Assembly: GCF_011043735.1 (NCBI RefSeq)
Contig: NZ_JAAKGV010000001.1
Location: forward strand, 434,001 to 498,000
Source of the DNA: Methylobacterium sp. DB0501
GTDB lineage: Bacteria; Pseudomonadota; Alphaproteobacteria; Rhizobiales; Beijerinckiaceae
DNA length: 64,000 nucleotides
Direction of reading: 5' to 3'
This document shows, piece by piece, positions 28,352 through 37,904 of this stretch. The position numbers and the translations under genes are program-made. The notes under the pieces are model-generated. The model was not told the origin of the DNA. It did no database searches and saw only the letters and a program-made list of their open reading frames with translations. Position 1 is the first letter of the stretch. Each line of letters begins with the position of its first letter.

Positions 28352-29104
28352 TTGCGGCCCCAGCCCGCCATAGAGTCCCTGCGCGCGCAGATCGAGAAGA
28401 TCGAAGGCCGGAGCCGGCGCGCCAAATCGGTCCTTCCTTTCGGGATCACCGAGGTGGATTCGCGACTCCCCGGCGGCGGCCTTGCCCTCGGCGCGCTGCA
28501 TGAAATAGCCGGCGGCGGCAACGGAGCGGTCGACGGAGCCGCAGCGGCTTGCTTCAGCGCGGGCCTCGCGGCCCGCACCAAAGGCAAAATCCTCTGGTGT
28601 ATCACGCGTGCCGACCTATTCGCGCCCGCCATTGCCCAGGCAGGGCTCGCGAGCGACCGCGTCATCTACCTCGAAGCTGGGGACGACAAGACCGTCCTCG
28701 CCTGCATGGAAGAAGGATTGCGCCACGGCGGCCTCGGGGCCGTCATCGGCGAGGTCGCCCGCCTTTCGATGACAGCATCAAGACGGCTGCAACTGGCGGC
28801 CGAAGGCGCCGGCTCGCTCGGGATCGCTTTGCGGCGCTGGCGGCGACAGACAGAGGCGACGGATTTCGGCCAACCGACCTCTGCGATGACGCGCTGGCGC
28901 GTCTCCGTAATGCCCTCAACGCCGCTACCCGTTCCCGGCGTGGGCCGCGCCCGCTGGCTGGTTGAACTCATCCGCGCGCGAGCGGGCGAAAGTGCAGATT
29001 TCGAGTTGGAGGCGTGCGATGACACGGGTCGTCTCGCTCTTCCTGCCGAGCTGGTCCACGGACAGGCTGCGGCGGAAGGCTGGCGACGCGGCGCCTCCGG
29101 CTGA
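28352..29104 (+). CDS. imuA: ImuA, SOS mutagenesis accessory protein
   Basis: The product has 250 residues, starting at TTG 28352 with GGAGG upstream. The RecA/SulA-like pattern of ImuA is clear: SVLPFGITEVDSRLPGGGLALGALHEIAG, KGKILWCITRADLFAPAI, and GLRHGGLGAVIGEVARLSMTASRRLQLAAE. ImuA helps ImuB and DnaE2 carry out error-prone translesion synthesis. The gene overlaps imuB by 86 bases and is preceded by an SOS box, so all three genes form one damage-inducible operon. A chromosomal copy may also exist. Confidence 0.92.
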   Translation: MRPQPAIESLRAQIEKIEGRSRRAKSVLPFGITEVDSRLPGGGLALGALHEIAGGGNGAVDGAAAACFSAGLAARTKGKILWCITRADLFAPAIAQAGLASDRVIYLEAGDDKTVLACMEEGLRHGGLGAVIGEVARLSMTASRRLQLAAEGAGSLGIALRRWRRQTEATDFGQPTSAMTRWRVSVMPSTPLPVPGVGRARWLVELIRARAGESADFELEACDDTGRLALPAELVHGQAAAEGWRRGASG

Positions 29105-30539
29105 GGCGCCGCTCGTCCTGATTGGCCGCGACGGGAACAGGCGGGTGGTGCTGGCGGCGGATGCAGCGGCCCAGGCCACCGGCCTGCGCGCCGGCATGCC
29201 CGTCACCAAGGCGCAAGTGCTGGTGCCTGGCCTCATCGTGCAGGATGCCGATCCCGCTGCCGACGCCGAGGCGCTTGAGCGTCTCGCGGTGTGGCTTCTC
29301 CGCTATGCACCGATCGTCGCCCCCGATCCGCCCGACGGCCTCATCATCGACTCGACCGGCGCTGATCATCTCCACGGGGGCGAGACTGTCATGCTGGACG
29401 GCTTGATCGGGCGCCTCGCCATGTCCGGGATCTTCGCGAGAGGCGCGATCGCCGACACCTGGGGAGCGGCCCATGCACTGGCCCGATTTTCAGCGCAGCC
29501 GGTTGTCATCGCGCCCAAGGGGCATGGCTCGTCCGTCTTGGAGCGGTTGCCGCTTGAGGCGTTACGCATTCCGGCCTCCACCGTCGCGGCGCTGCGCACG
29601 CTCGGCTTCCGAACGGTCGGCGATCTTCTGGCGCAGCCGCGCGCGCCGCTCACGCTTCGCTTCGGCCCGGAACTCGGCCGACGCTTGGACCAGGCCTTGG
29701 GCATTGCGGCCGAACTCATTGAGCCGGTTCGGCCTGCCGATCTCATCGAGGTGCGCCGCGCCTTCGCCGAGCCGATCGGCGCAGCCGAGACAATCGCCCG
29801 TTACATCGGCAAGCTTGTTGTGCAGCTCTGCGAACGCCTTGAGGAAAGCGGGCTTGGCGCACGCAGGCTCGATCTCATCTGCCACCGCGTCGATAGCCGG
29901 GCCCAGGCGGTGCGGGTCGGCATGGCCACGCCGGTGCGCGACGCGAAGCGGCTGACGCGCCTTCTGTGCGACAAGATCGAGACCATCTCGCCCGGCTTCG
30001 GCATCGAGGTGATGACGCTTGCCGCAAGCGTCGCCGAGCCGCTCGAACGCAAGCAGATCGTCAGTTCGCTGGTCGAGGAGAGCACCCCGGACGTCTCCGA
30101 TCTCATCGACACCTTGATGAACCGCGTTGGCGAGCGCGCCCTCTATCGGCTTGCCCCCGTCGCCAGCGACGTTCCGGAACGGTCTGTCTGTCGTATCCCG
30201 GCGATGGCGGCCGACACGGGAGCGGGTTGGCCCGGTCATTGGCCGAGACCGTCGCGCCTCCTCCCGGCACCCGAGCCGGTCGAGACCGTGGCGCTGCTCC
30301 CCGACCATCCGCCGGTGTCGTTCACCTGGCGCGGAATCCGCCGCCGCCTTCGGCGCGGCGACGGACCTGAGCGTGTCTTCGGCGAATGGTGGAAGCGTGA
30401 TGCTGAGCTGGCCGCCGTCCGCGACTATTTCCGGGTCGAGGACGACGCCGGCGAACGCTACTGGCTGTTTCGCGCCGGCGACGGCGAGGACACCGCCACA
30501 GGCTCGCACCGCTGGTTCATTCACGGGGTCTTCGGATGA
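29019..30539 (+). CDS. imuB: ImuB, inactive Y-family polymerase-like protein
   Basis: The product has 506 residues from ATG 29019 ([19 protein letters not shown]). The Y-family fold is recognisable, with the [17 protein letters not shown] block, the HhH region ([30 protein letters not shown]) and the little-finger region. As in other ImuB proteins, the palm lacks the full catalytic acidic set. ImuB links the beta clamp, ImuA and DnaE2. I see no textbook clamp-binding peptide. Its stop overlaps the dnaE2 start (ATGA). Confidence 0.92.
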   Translation: MTRVVSLFLPSWSTDRLRRKAGDAAPPAEAPLVLIGRDGNRRVVLAADAAAQATGLRAGMPVTKAQVLVPGLIVQDADPAADAEALERLAVWLLRYAPIVAPDPPDGLIIDSTGADHLHGGETVMLDGLIGRLAMSGIFARGAIADTWGAAHALARFSAQPVVIAPKGHGSSVLERLPLEALRIPASTVAALRTLGFRTVGDLLAQPRAPLTLRFGPELGRRLDQALGIAAELIEPVRPADLIEVRRAFAEPIGAAETIARYIGKLVVQLCERLEESGLGARRLDLICHRVDSRAQAVRVGMATPVRDAKRLTRLLCDKIETISPGFGIEVMTLAASVAEPLERKQIVSSLVEESTPDVSDLIDTLMNRVGERALYRLAPVASDVPERSVCRIPAMAADTGAGWPGHWPRPSRLLPAPEPVETVALLPDHPPVSFTWRGIRRRLRRGDGPERVFGEWWKRDAELAAVRDYFRVEDDAGERYWLFRAGDGEDTATGSHRWFIHGVFG

Positions 30540-33500
30540 GCCAGCCCGGCTACGTTGAACTTCAGGTCACCTCGCATTTCAGCTTTCTGCGGGGGGCCTC
30601 GTCTTGCGAGGAGCTGTTCGCCCAGGCCGCGCTTGCCGGGATCGAAGCCCTGGCCGTGGTGGACCGGAATTCGCTCGCCGGCATCGTCCGGGCTCATGAA
30701 GCGGCGAAGACAACCGGGGTTCGCTTGATTGTCGGCTGCCGTCTCGACCTCAGCGACGGCATGTCGGTGCTGGTCTATCCAACCGACCGATCAGCTTATT
30801 CCCGACTCTGCCGACTGCTGTCGCTCGGCAAGCGGCGCGGCGGAAAGGCGAAGTGCGTGCTCGAATGGCAGGACCTCGTCGCCTACGGCGAAGGCTTGAT
30901 CGCCGTGGTCGTGCCGGATCTCGCCGACGAGGAATGCGGCCTTAGGCTGCGCCGCCTGCGCGATGCGTTTGGCGATCGGGCCTACCTAGCTCTAACATTG
31001 CGCCGTCGGCCCAACGACCAGCTCCGCCTTCACGAGCTGTCGAACCTGGCCGCCCAGATGCGGGTTGCGACCGTGGTGACGAACGACGTCCTCTTCCACG
31101 AGCCCGCCCGCCGCATCCTTCAGGACGTCGTCTCCTGCATCCGGCACAACGTCACGATCGACACGATCGGCGACCGCCGGGAGCGTCACGCCGATCGCTA
31201 CATCAAGCCGCCCGAGGAGATGCACCGTCTCTTCAGCCGTTATCCCGAGGCGCTTGCCAGAACCCTGCAGATCGCCGACCGATGCCGTTTCAATCTCGAC
31301 GAGCTGGCCTATCAATATCCCGAGGAGCGTGACGATCCGGCACTCACGCCGCAGGAGACGCTGGCAAAGCTCACTTGGGAAGGCGCCGCCGAGCGTTATC
31401 CGGAGGGCGTGCCTGACAGCGTGGCTGCCGCGCTTCAGCATGAGCTGCGGCTGATCGAGAAGCTCGACTACGCGCCGTATTTCCTGACCGTGAATTCGAT
31501 CGTCCGCTTCGCCCGCTCAAAGGACATCCTTTGCCAAGGCCGCGGATCAGCCGCCAACTCCGCAGTCTGCTACGTCCTCGGCATCACGTCGATCGATCCC
31601 GGCCGCAACGACCTTCTCTTCGAACGCTTCGTCAGCGAGGAACGGCGCGAGCCGCCCGACATCGACGTCGATTTCGAGCATGAGCGGCGTGAGATCGTCA
31701 TGCAATGGGTGTTCGACACCTACGGCCGCGACCACGCCGCGCTCTGTTCGACTGTCATCCGCTATCGCACCAAGGGCGCGCTGCGGGATGTCGGCAAGGC
31801 GCTAGGCCTGCCCGAGGATCTGATCGGCACCCTGTCGTCTCAGGTCTGGGCCTGGTCGGAGGAAGGCGTCGAACAGAAGCACGTCGAAAAGCTGAACCTC
31901 AATCTTGCCGATCGCCGCCTTCGCCTGACGCTCGATCTCGCGCGCCAACTCATGGGCGCGCCGCGCCATCTCAGCCAGCATCCTGGCGGTTTCGTGCTGA
32001 CCCATGACAGGCTCGACGACCTCGTGCCGATCGAGCCGGCCGCGATGAAGGACCGGCAGGTCATCGAATGGGATAAGGATGACATCGACGCCCTGAAGTT
32101 CATGAAGGTCGACGTCCTGGCGCTTGGGATGCTGACCTGCATGAAGAAGGGGCTGGACCTTCTGGCTGAGCACAAGGGCGTCAATCTCGATCTCGCCTCC
32201 ATTCCGGCCGAGGACCCGCGCACCTACGCGATGATCCGCAAGGCCGACACGCTCGGCACCTTCCAGATCGAGAGCCGGGCGCAGATGTCGATGCTGCCGC
32301 GCCTGAAGCCGCGCACCTATTACGATCTCGTCGTGCAGGTCGCGATCGTCAGGCCCGGCCCGATTCAAGGCGATATGGTGCATCCCTATCTTCGTCGCCG
32401 GGAGGGCCTTGAGCCCGTCCACTATCCGAAGCCCGAACTGGAGAAGGTGCTCGGCAAGACGCTCGGCGTGCCGCTCTTTCAGGAGCAGGCGATGCGGGTC
32501 GCCATCGAATGCGCCGGCTTCACGCCCGGCGAGGCCGATATGCTTCGCAAGTCGATGGCCACCTTCAAATTCACCGGCGGCGTCTCGCATTTCCGCGACA
32601 AACTCATCGCCGGCATGGTCACCAAAGGCTACGAGGCCGAGTTCGCCGAGCAGACCTTCAAGCAGCTTGAGGGCTTCGGCAGTTACGGATTTCCGGAAAG
32701 CCACGCAGCCTCTTTTGCGCTGATCGCTTACGCCTCGGCCTGGCTGAAATGCTGGCACCCGGAAATCTTCTGCGCCGCGCTGCTGAACAGCCAGCCCATG
32801 GGCTTCTATGCACCGGCTCAGATCGTCCGCGACGCGCGCGATCACGGCGTCGAGATCCGTCCGGTCTGCGCCAACGCCTCCCGATGGGACTGCACACTCG
32901 AGCCCACCGGCAGCGAGGAGCGGTTCGCCGTTCGCCTTGGTCTGCGCATGGTCAAAGGCCTCGCCAACGCCCACGGCGCGGCGATCGTCACGGCTAGGGC
33001 GGACCAGCCCTTCGGCACAGTGGACGATCTCTGGCGCCGTGCCGGCGTACCCGTCGCTGCGCTCACGCAGATCGCCGAAGCGGACGGGTTTCGTCCGCCC
33101 TTCGGTCTCGGCCGTCGTGAGGCCCTGTGGGCGATCAAGGCGCTGCGCGACGAGCCGCTTCCACTGTTCGCCGCCGCATCGGCCCGCGAGGAAGAGATCG
33201 TGCCCGAGGTCGCCGAGCCGGCCGTCATGTTGCGCCCTATGACGGCGGGCGGTGAAGTCGTCGAGGATTACCGACATGTCAGCCTGTCGCTACGCGACCA
33301 TCCAGTCTCGTTCCTGCGCCGGGAGTTGCGCCGCCGCCGCATGATCTCCTGCCAGGAGGCTATGGACGCAAAGGACGGCCGCTGGCTGGAGGCGGCTGGC
33401 ATCGTACTGGTGCGGCAGCGGCCCGGAAGCGCCAAGGGCGTGATGTTCATTACCCTCGAAGACGAGAGCGGGATCGCCAATCTCGTAGTCTGGCCCAAGG

Positions 33501-33808
33501 TCTTCGAGCAGAACCGCCGCACCATCCTGTCGGCCGGCATGATCGCGGCGCGCGGGCGCGTTCAACGCGAAGGCGAAGTCGTTCACCTCGTTGCCCAGCG
33601 GCTGACCGATCTCTCCGCCGAGCTGGCCAGCGTGGGCGAGCGCGACACGGCCTTTCCGCTGCCACATGGTCGCGGGGACGAGTTTCACCACGGCTCACCG
33701 ACGCCTGACCCGCGCGGCCTACCGCCAAAGGGGCTTCGGACCCGAGATATCTACATCCCCGACCTTCACATCGACACGATCAAAGTCAAAACGCGCGATT
33801 TCCGCTAG
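30536..33808 (+). CDS. dnaE2: Error-prone DNA polymerase DnaE2 (ImuC)
   Basis: The product has 1090 residues, the normal length. It starts inside the imuB stop (ATGA overlap). The PHP domain is at the N terminus ([22 protein letters not shown]). The C-family palm is intact: [12 protein letters not shown] and [13 protein letters not shown] with the catalytic acidic residues. The OB-fold ([20 protein letters not shown]) and the short DnaE2-type tail (VKTRDFR) follow. It copies damaged DNA with low fidelity during SOS. Carriage on an ICE would raise mutation supply in any host. Confidence 0.95.
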   Translation: MSQPGYVELQVTSHFSFLRGASSCEELFAQAALAGIEALAVVDRNSLAGIVRAHEAAKTTGVRLIVGCRLDLSDGMSVLVYPTDRSAYSRLCRLLSLGKRRGGKAKCVLEWQDLVAYGEGLIAVVVPDLADEECGLRLRRLRDAFGDRAYLALTLRRRPNDQLRLHELSNLAAQMRVATVVTNDVLFHEPARRILQDVVSCIRHNVTIDTIGDRRERHADRYIKPPEEMHRLFSRYPEALARTLQIADRCRFNLDELAYQYPEERDDPALTPQETLAKLTWEGAAERYPEGVPDSVAAALQHELRLIEKLDYAPYFLTVNSIVRFARSKDILCQGRGSAANSAVCYVLGITSIDPGRNDLLFERFVSEERREPPDIDVDFEHERREIVMQWVFDTYGRDHAALCSTVIRYRTKGALRDVGKALGLPEDLIGTLSSQVWAWSEEGVEQKHVEKLNLNLADRRLRLTLDLARQLMGAPRHLSQHPGGFVLTHDRLDDLVPIEPAAMKDRQVIEWDKDDIDALKFMKVDVLALGMLTCMKKGLDLLAEHKGVNLDLASIPAEDPRTYAMIRKADTLGTFQIESRAQMSMLPRLKPRTYYDLVVQVAIVRPGPIQGDMVHPYLRRREGLEPVHYPKPELEKVLGKTLGVPLFQEQAMRVAIECAGFTPGEADMLRKSMATFKFTGGVSHFRDKLIAGMVTKGYEAEFAEQTFKQLEGFGSYGFPESHAASFALIAYASAWLKCWHPEIFCAALLNSQPMGFYAPAQIVRDARDHGVEIRPVCANASRWDCTLEPTGSEERFAVRLGLRMVKGLANAHGAAIVTARADQPFGTVDDLWRRAGVPVAALTQIAEADGFRPPFGLGRREALWAIKALRDEPLPLFAAASAREEEIVPEVAEPAVMLRPMTAGGEVVEDYRHVSLSLRDHPVSFLRRELRRRRMISCQEAMDAKDGRWLEAAGIVLVRQRPGSAKGVMFITLEDESGIANLVVWPKVFEQNRRTILSAGMIAARGRVQREGEVVHLVAQRLTDLSAELASVGERDTAFPLPHGRGDEFHHGSPTPDPRGLPPKGLRTRDIYIPDLHIDTIKVKTRDFR

Positions 33809-33829
33809 GCTGCGCCGAGCCTCCCGCGC

Positions 33830-35701
33830 TCAAGCGCTGCGCACTGTTCGTAAACGACTGGTCGAAGCCTCCATCGGACTTCGGGCGAAGATCGGCGTCG
33901 CACCTTCACAGCCGCTCGCATGGCGGCGTAGCAACGCCGACGTCGCGTCGCGGTCTGCCGCACGGGCAAACGCAAAGCCTTGCCCGACCTTGCAGCCCAT
34001 CGACCAAAGCTGGCTCGCCTGAACTTCTGTTTCGATCCCCTCGGCCACGATCTCAATGCCGAGCTGCCGCGCGATATCGATTAACCCCTCGACGATCACC
34101 ATGCTTGGATCGTCCGGCCATAGTCGGCCGATGAAGGCCTGATCGATCTTGATGATGTCGACCGGCACGTTCAGCAAATGCGTCAGCGACGCATGTCCCG
34201 TTCCAAAGTCATCAAGCGCGACGCGGACGCCGGCGGCGCGCAACGCCTCTATCTCTCGCGTTACGACGCGATCACTTCGCCCGATGCAAGCATCCTCACT
34301 CACTTCGACGACCAAGCCGCCGAGCGACACGCCAGCACGACCAAAGGCATCTTCGAGTTTCTGAGCCAGGCTGCCCGTGTAGAAATCGGCAGTCGAAACA
34401 TTGAGTCCGACCTGCTGGACGAGCAGACCCTGATCCCGCCAGAATGCGATGTCCCGCGCAACTGTTACCGCAACACGTTGCGTAAGCTCCGCAGCGATAT
34501 GGGCGTCGCTGGTCGCTTCCCGAAAAGCGAGGGCACTTACGAGTTCACCCGCCACGGTGCGCATGCGACAGAGCGCCTCGAGCCCGACGATCTCGCCCGT
34601 ATCGAGAGCGACAATAGGCTGGTAGTGCGTTTCCATGCGCTCATCGGCGAGCGCATCGGCCACATCGCGTATCGCGTCACGACGCCGCGTGATCCGCGTA
34701 CCGATCCCCGGCCAGTAGCGCACAAACCCGCCGCGACCGGTCTCCTTGGCGTGATAGAGCGCGAAATCCGCGGCCTCGTTGACCGCCACGGCAGTCCGTT
34801 CGGAGGCACCGAGGACGGCACCGCCGATCGTCGCGCGAGGCGCCACGGCATGCCCCTCGCAATCGGCGCTGCGCTCCAATTCTGTCAGCACGCGTTCCGC
34901 CGCCGCATTCAGATCGGCGAGCGAGCCGGGGTTCTGAATGATGACGGCGAATTCATCGCCGCCCAGCCGGAAGCTGACGTCGGGCGCCATCGCCCGCGCG
35001 ATCCGGGTCCCCGCCGCCTTGATGAGCGCATCACCGGCCAGGTGGCCGAACGTATCGTTTACGATCTTCAGATTATCGAGGTCGATAATGAAGAGGGCCC
35101 AGGCCCCCGGGACGTCACACGGAATCTGCGCCATCGCGCCGTTGTAGGCCGAACGATTGGGCAGTCCGGTCAGCGCGTCTATGTTCGCGCGGCGCTCGCG
35201 GTCGACGGCTCGCTCATGCCGCTGAAGCGCAAGACCACAGAGATCGACGCAGGCTTCCGCCAGCGCGCGCTCAGAAGCGTTCGGCGAGCGCGCTTGCTCG
35301 CTGTAAAAGCCGATGACGGCAATGGCCTCGCCGCCCGCGTTCACGACAGGGAAGGACCAGCATCCGCTCACGCCAAGGCCTTCTATGAGCCCCATGGAGC
35401 GGGCGCAGCGCGGATCACGTCGGATATCCTCAATGATGACGGGTTCGCGCAGATAAGCAGCCGCGCCGCAGGACCCGACCTCCGGGCCGACCATCATCCC
35501 ATCCAGCGCAGAAGAATAGTCCGCAGGCAAACTCGGTGCCGCGAGCGGATGCAAAAGTCCGGCTTGATCGACCGTCAGGATCGAGCAGATCACGCCAGAC
35601 ATCAGTGTCTCTATCTCGGCACAGAGTTCGCGCGCCGTGTCAGCCACAGGTTCGCTGTTGGCGATCATCCGCAATATCTTGTTCTGGATATGCAACAACA
35701 C
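33830..35701 (-). CDS. GAF-GGDEF-EAL cyclic-di-GMP turnover protein
   Basis: Up to about 623 residues. I start at GTG 35701 because upstream in-frame codons run through a palindromic operator (35735-35751); an ATG at about 35,800 and an internal ATG (RMIANSEP) are alternatives. A GAF domain (about residues 25-160) is followed by a GGDEF domain with intact RLGGDEF and an EAL domain with intact EALCR, NVSTADF and DDFGTGHASL. Both the synthase and phosphodiesterase halves therefore look active. Such proteins switch motility and biofilm in response to the GAF ligand. It is convergent with dnaE2 and divergent from ardC. Confidence 0.88.
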   Translation of the reverse strand: MLLHIQNKILRMIANSEPVADTARELCAEIETLMSGVICSILTVDQAGLLHPLAAPSLPADYSSALDGMMVGPEVGSCGAAAYLREPVIIEDIRRDPRCARSMGLIEGLGVSGCWSFPVVNAGGEAIAVIGFYSEQARSPNASERALAEACVDLCGLALQRHERAVDRERRANIDALTGLPNRSAYNGAMAQIPCDVPGAWALFIIDLDNLKIVNDTFGHLAGDALIKAAGTRIARAMAPDVSFRLGGDEFAVIIQNPGSLADLNAAAERVLTELERSADCEGHAVAPRATIGGAVLGASERTAVAVNEAADFALYHAKETGRGGFVRYWPGIGTRITRRRDAIRDVADALADERMETHYQPIVALDTGEIVGLEALCRMRTVAGELVSALAFREATSDAHIAAELTQRVAVTVARDIAFWRDQGLLVQQVGLNVSTADFYTGSLAQKLEDAFGRAGVSLGGLVVEVSEDACIGRSDRVVTREIEALRAAGVRVALDDFGTGHASLTHLLNVPVDIIKIDQAFIGRLWPDDPSMVIVEGLIDIARQLGIEIVAEGIETEVQASQLWSMGCKVGQGFAFARAADRDATSALLRRHASGCEGATPIFARSPMEASTSRLRTVRSA

Positions 35702-35734
35702 GGTCGTCGCCCAACTCAACTGACACTTAGGGAT

Positions 35735-35751
35735 GCGACTATAATAGTCGC
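35735..35751. promoter_or_regulatory. Palindromic operator, copy 1
   Basis: GCGACTAT-A-ATAGTCGC is a perfect 8+1+8 palindrome between the divergent GGDEF-EAL and ardC genes. It contains TATAAT on the plus strand, so a bound protein could cover a -10 box. Two further copies occur at 37,726 and 50,869. Confidence 0.75.
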
Positions 35752-35885
35752 TAGATGTGAAGTTCGGCTTACCCAACAAGATAAACATGGAGGTAATCAT
35801 CGCTGGAGGGGAAAGCCTTCCCCTGCGGCCGAGCCTTTGGTCTCGGCCGACCCCTTCTGCGGGGACACCCCGCAACACCCCCTAT

Positions 35886-35966
35886 AGAGCGAGAGTGCGG
35901 ACCGGCTTTGCCGTGACGGGTTGAGAGCTGGGAGAGAGCTTCCGGCGCCCGTCGCGGAGATCCGCG
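35886..35966 (+). promoter_or_regulatory. Structured leader of ardC (leader family, copy 1)
   Basis: The segment shares AGAGCGAGAG, GG-CCGG, GACGGGTT-GAG and CCCGTCGCGGAG with the leaders of the parB-like and methylase-helicase genes. GACGGG (35915-35920) can pair with CCCGTC (35948-35953). It runs directly into the ardC start codon, so the ribosome-binding site lies within or just after the structure. Confidence 0.65.
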
Positions 35967-36926
35967 ATGTCCAGAAAAACCGCACCCGCTCGCGCCGGCC
36001 AGGACCGGACGAGCCTTTACGACGAAATCACCGGTAAGATCATCGGCGAGCTGGAGGCCGGCCGCGTACCCTGGGTCCAGCCCTGGGGCACCGCGGCGGC
36101 GAAGGCGCCGCTCGCCATGCCGAGGAACGCCGCCACCGGCCGGCATTATTCGGGGATCAATGTGCTGATCCTCTGGGGCGCCGTCATCGAGCACGGCTTT
36201 GCCGGCCAGAGTTGGCTCACCTTCCGCCAGGCGCTGGCGCTCGGCGGCAATGTCCGCAAGGGCGAGCGCGGCACGACCGTCGTCTATGCCGACCGCTTCG
36301 TGCCCGACGACGAGAAGCGGCGCGCCCGCGAGACCGGCGACGAGGCCCAGGCGATCCCGTTCCTGAAGCGCTTCACGGTGTTCAACGCCGCACAGTGCGA
36401 GGGCCTGCCGGAGGATGTCGCGATTGTCGCGCCGCCACCGGCGCCAGGCCTGATCGAGCCGCAGGTCGAGGCGCTGATCCGCGCCACCGGCATCGATTTC
36501 CGCATCGGCGGCAATCGCGCCTTCTATGTGCCGGCGCTCGACTATGTGCAGGTCCCGCCGCCCCAGGCCTATTTTGAACCGATCAACTGGCACCGCACCG
36601 CGCTGCACGAGCTGGGTCACGCCACAGGCCATCCGTCCCGTCTCGGCCGCGACATGACCGGCGGCTTCGGCACCAAGAAATACGCGTTCGAGGAGCTGGT
36701 CGCCGAAATGAACGCCGCCTTCTGCTGCGCCTCGCTCGGCATCGTGCCGACAGTGCGGCACGCCGATTACATCGGCTCCTGGCTGGAGGTGCTGCGCGAG
36801 GACAATCGCGCCATCGTCCGCGCCGCCAGCCAGGCGAGCAAAGCCGCCGATTGGCTGCTCGGCTTCGTGCCGGCCGACGGGGCCGCGCTGTCGGCCGAAC
36901 CCGCGATCGACAGGAGGGCCGCATGA
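35967..36926 (+). CDS. ardC: ArdC-like antirestriction protein with zincin domain
   Basis: The product has 319 residues. Residues 15-130 match the ArdC N-terminal ssDNA-binding domain (SLYDEITGKIIGELEAGRVPWVQPW, GRHYSGINVLILW, WLTFRQALALGGNVRKGERG). The C-terminal half is a metallopeptidase-like domain with HELGH at 214-218 and FEELVAEM supplying a third ligand. ArdC of plasmid pSa protects incoming single-stranded DNA from restriction nucleases. It is the first gene of a plus-strand run and overlaps the next gene by ATGA. Confidence 0.92.
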   Translation: MSRKTAPARAGQDRTSLYDEITGKIIGELEAGRVPWVQPWGTAAAKAPLAMPRNAATGRHYSGINVLILWGAVIEHGFAGQSWLTFRQALALGGNVRKGERGTTVVYADRFVPDDEKRRARETGDEAQAIPFLKRFTVFNAAQCEGLPEDVAIVAPPPAPGLIEPQVEALIRATGIDFRIGGNRAFYVPALDYVQVPPPQAYFEPINWHRTALHELGHATGHPSRLGRDMTGGFGTKKYAFEELVAEMNAAFCCASLGIVPTVRHADYIGSWLEVLREDNRAIVRAASQASKAADWLLGFVPADGAALSAEPAIDRRAA

Positions 36927-37303
36927 TCCTCCTGACGGAAGAGCTGCGCGAGCAGCTCCTGGCCAACGGCCGGAACCGCGACGCCGACCACATCCCCGTG
37001 GTCAAATTCTTCAACCCGCTCGGCGAAGGCGTCTGGCTGGCGACCGAACTTGACGAGGACGGCGACACCTTGTTCGGCCTGGCCGATCTCGGCGACCCCG
37101 AACTCGGCTCCTTCAGCCTCGCCGAAATGATCGCCGTGCGCCTGCCGATGGGCCTCGGCATCGAGCGCGACATCCTGTTCGAGGGCCTTTATCCGATCTC
37201 GGCCTGGGCCGAAGCGGCCCGTCGAACCGGCGGCATCCGCGCGGCCGAACGCGTGCTTCACGCCGTCCACCGCGCGAGGCCCGAACCATCCGTAAAGGCG
37301 TAA
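36923..37303 (+). CDS. DUF2958 domain protein
   Basis: The product has 126 residues from ATG 36923, overlapping the ardC stop (ATGA). The pattern fits DUF2958: MILLTEELREQLLANG, PVVKFFNPLGEGVWLATELDEDGDTLFGLADLG and MGLGIERDILFEG. The family is found almost only on conjugative elements, often beside ardC; its function is unknown. Translational coupling suggests that it works with ArdC. Confidence 0.85.
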   Translation: MILLTEELREQLLANGRNRDADHIPVVKFFNPLGEGVWLATELDEDGDTLFGLADLGDPELGSFSLAEMIAVRLPMGLGIERDILFEGLYPISAWAEAARRTGGIRAAERVLHAVHRARPEPSVKA

Positions 37304-37312
37304 ATCCGTGGA

Positions 37313-37377
37313 GGCGGGCCTGCGGCTTTGCGGCTTCTCTCGTTTACGACGAGACGCTGTCCTTCAGCAGGCCCGCC
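37313..37377. other. Long inverted repeat between convergent genes
   Basis: GGCGGGCCTGC (37313-37323) is perfectly complementary to GCAGGCCCGCC (37367-37377). Between them TCTCGT and ACGAGA form an inner stem around TTACG. The right arm lies inside the last codons of the minus-strand gene. It probably serves as a two-way terminator, although no T-run follows. Confidence 0.5.
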
Positions 37378-37637
37378 CAGACGGCGAGGATCATGCCTTC
37401 CAGGTCGTCATCCTCGCCGACCACGACGCTGAAAATGCCGAGCAGCTCGGAGAACTCCCGGACGTCGAGATGGCCGCGCGCCTGCAGCGCGGTCGCCAGC
37501 ATCGTCAGGGCCTTGCCGTTGGCGCCGATCAGCGCGCGCTCGACCTTCGACAATCTCGGCCGTGATCGCCTGCGGCCGAGCATCGCCAGCCAATCGCGCC
37601 ACGGCGTCCGCGCGCCGTCCTTCACCGCCGTGTTCAT
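37344..37637 (-). CDS. Hypothetical ICE protein
   Basis: The product has 97 residues from ATG 37637, preceded by GGAGGAAACG. The N-terminal basic part (TPWRDWLAMLGRRRSRPRLSKVERALIGANGKAL) is followed by an acidic helical half. No domain is recognised. It is the only minus-strand gene in this block and starts 89 bases from operator copy 2, so it may be under control of that site. Confidence 0.55.
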   Translation of the reverse strand: MNTAVKDGARTPWRDWLAMLGRRRSRPRLSKVERALIGANGKALTMLATALQARGHLDVREFSELLGIFSVVVGEDDDLEGMILAVWAGLLKDSVSS

Positions 37638-37725
37638 CGTTTCCTCCGATCGCCCCGAGCGCCGGGCGATCCGGACACACGCGAAACTGGCGCGCGTGTC
37701 TTCCTCTCCAGCCACACCGCCAAGG

Positions 37726-37742
37726 GCGACTATTATAGTCGT
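37726..37742. promoter_or_regulatory. Palindromic operator, copy 2
   Basis: GCGACTAT-T-ATAGTCGT has a perfect 7+1+7 core (CGACTAT/ATAGTCG). It lies between the divergent 97-residue hypothetical gene and the parB-like gene. On the plus strand it is identical over 17 bases to copy 3 at 50,869. Confidence 0.75.
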
Positions 37743-37821
37743 CTTTTGTCAATGCCAGAGGCTTTGCGCGGCGAACGCATCCAGATCGGCCCGGTCGCCG
37801 CGCCCCGGGGCGACGGCCAGA

Positions 37822-37904
37822 AGAGAGTGAGAGGAAGGACCGGATTTTCGTGACGGGTTGGAGGTCGAGAGAGGTTCTCGGCCGCCCGTCGCGGAGTAAT
37901 CCCG
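37822..37904 (+). promoter_or_regulatory. Structured leader of the parB-like gene (leader family, copy 2)
   Basis: It shares AGAGTGAGAGG, GGACCGG, GACGGGTT and CCCGTCGCGGAG with the other leaders. GACGGG (37852-37857) pairs with CCCGTC (37885-37890). Nested inside, GGTCGAGA (37863-37870) and TCTCGGCC (37876-37883) form an 8-bp hairpin with loop GAGGT. It ends at the ATG of the parB-like gene. Confidence 0.7.

Noticed and set aside
34178..35887. A 569-codon plus-strand frame opposite the GGDEF-EAL gene
   Set aside because: The minus-strand frame carries intact GGDEF, EAL and GAF motifs; the plus-strand translation has none.
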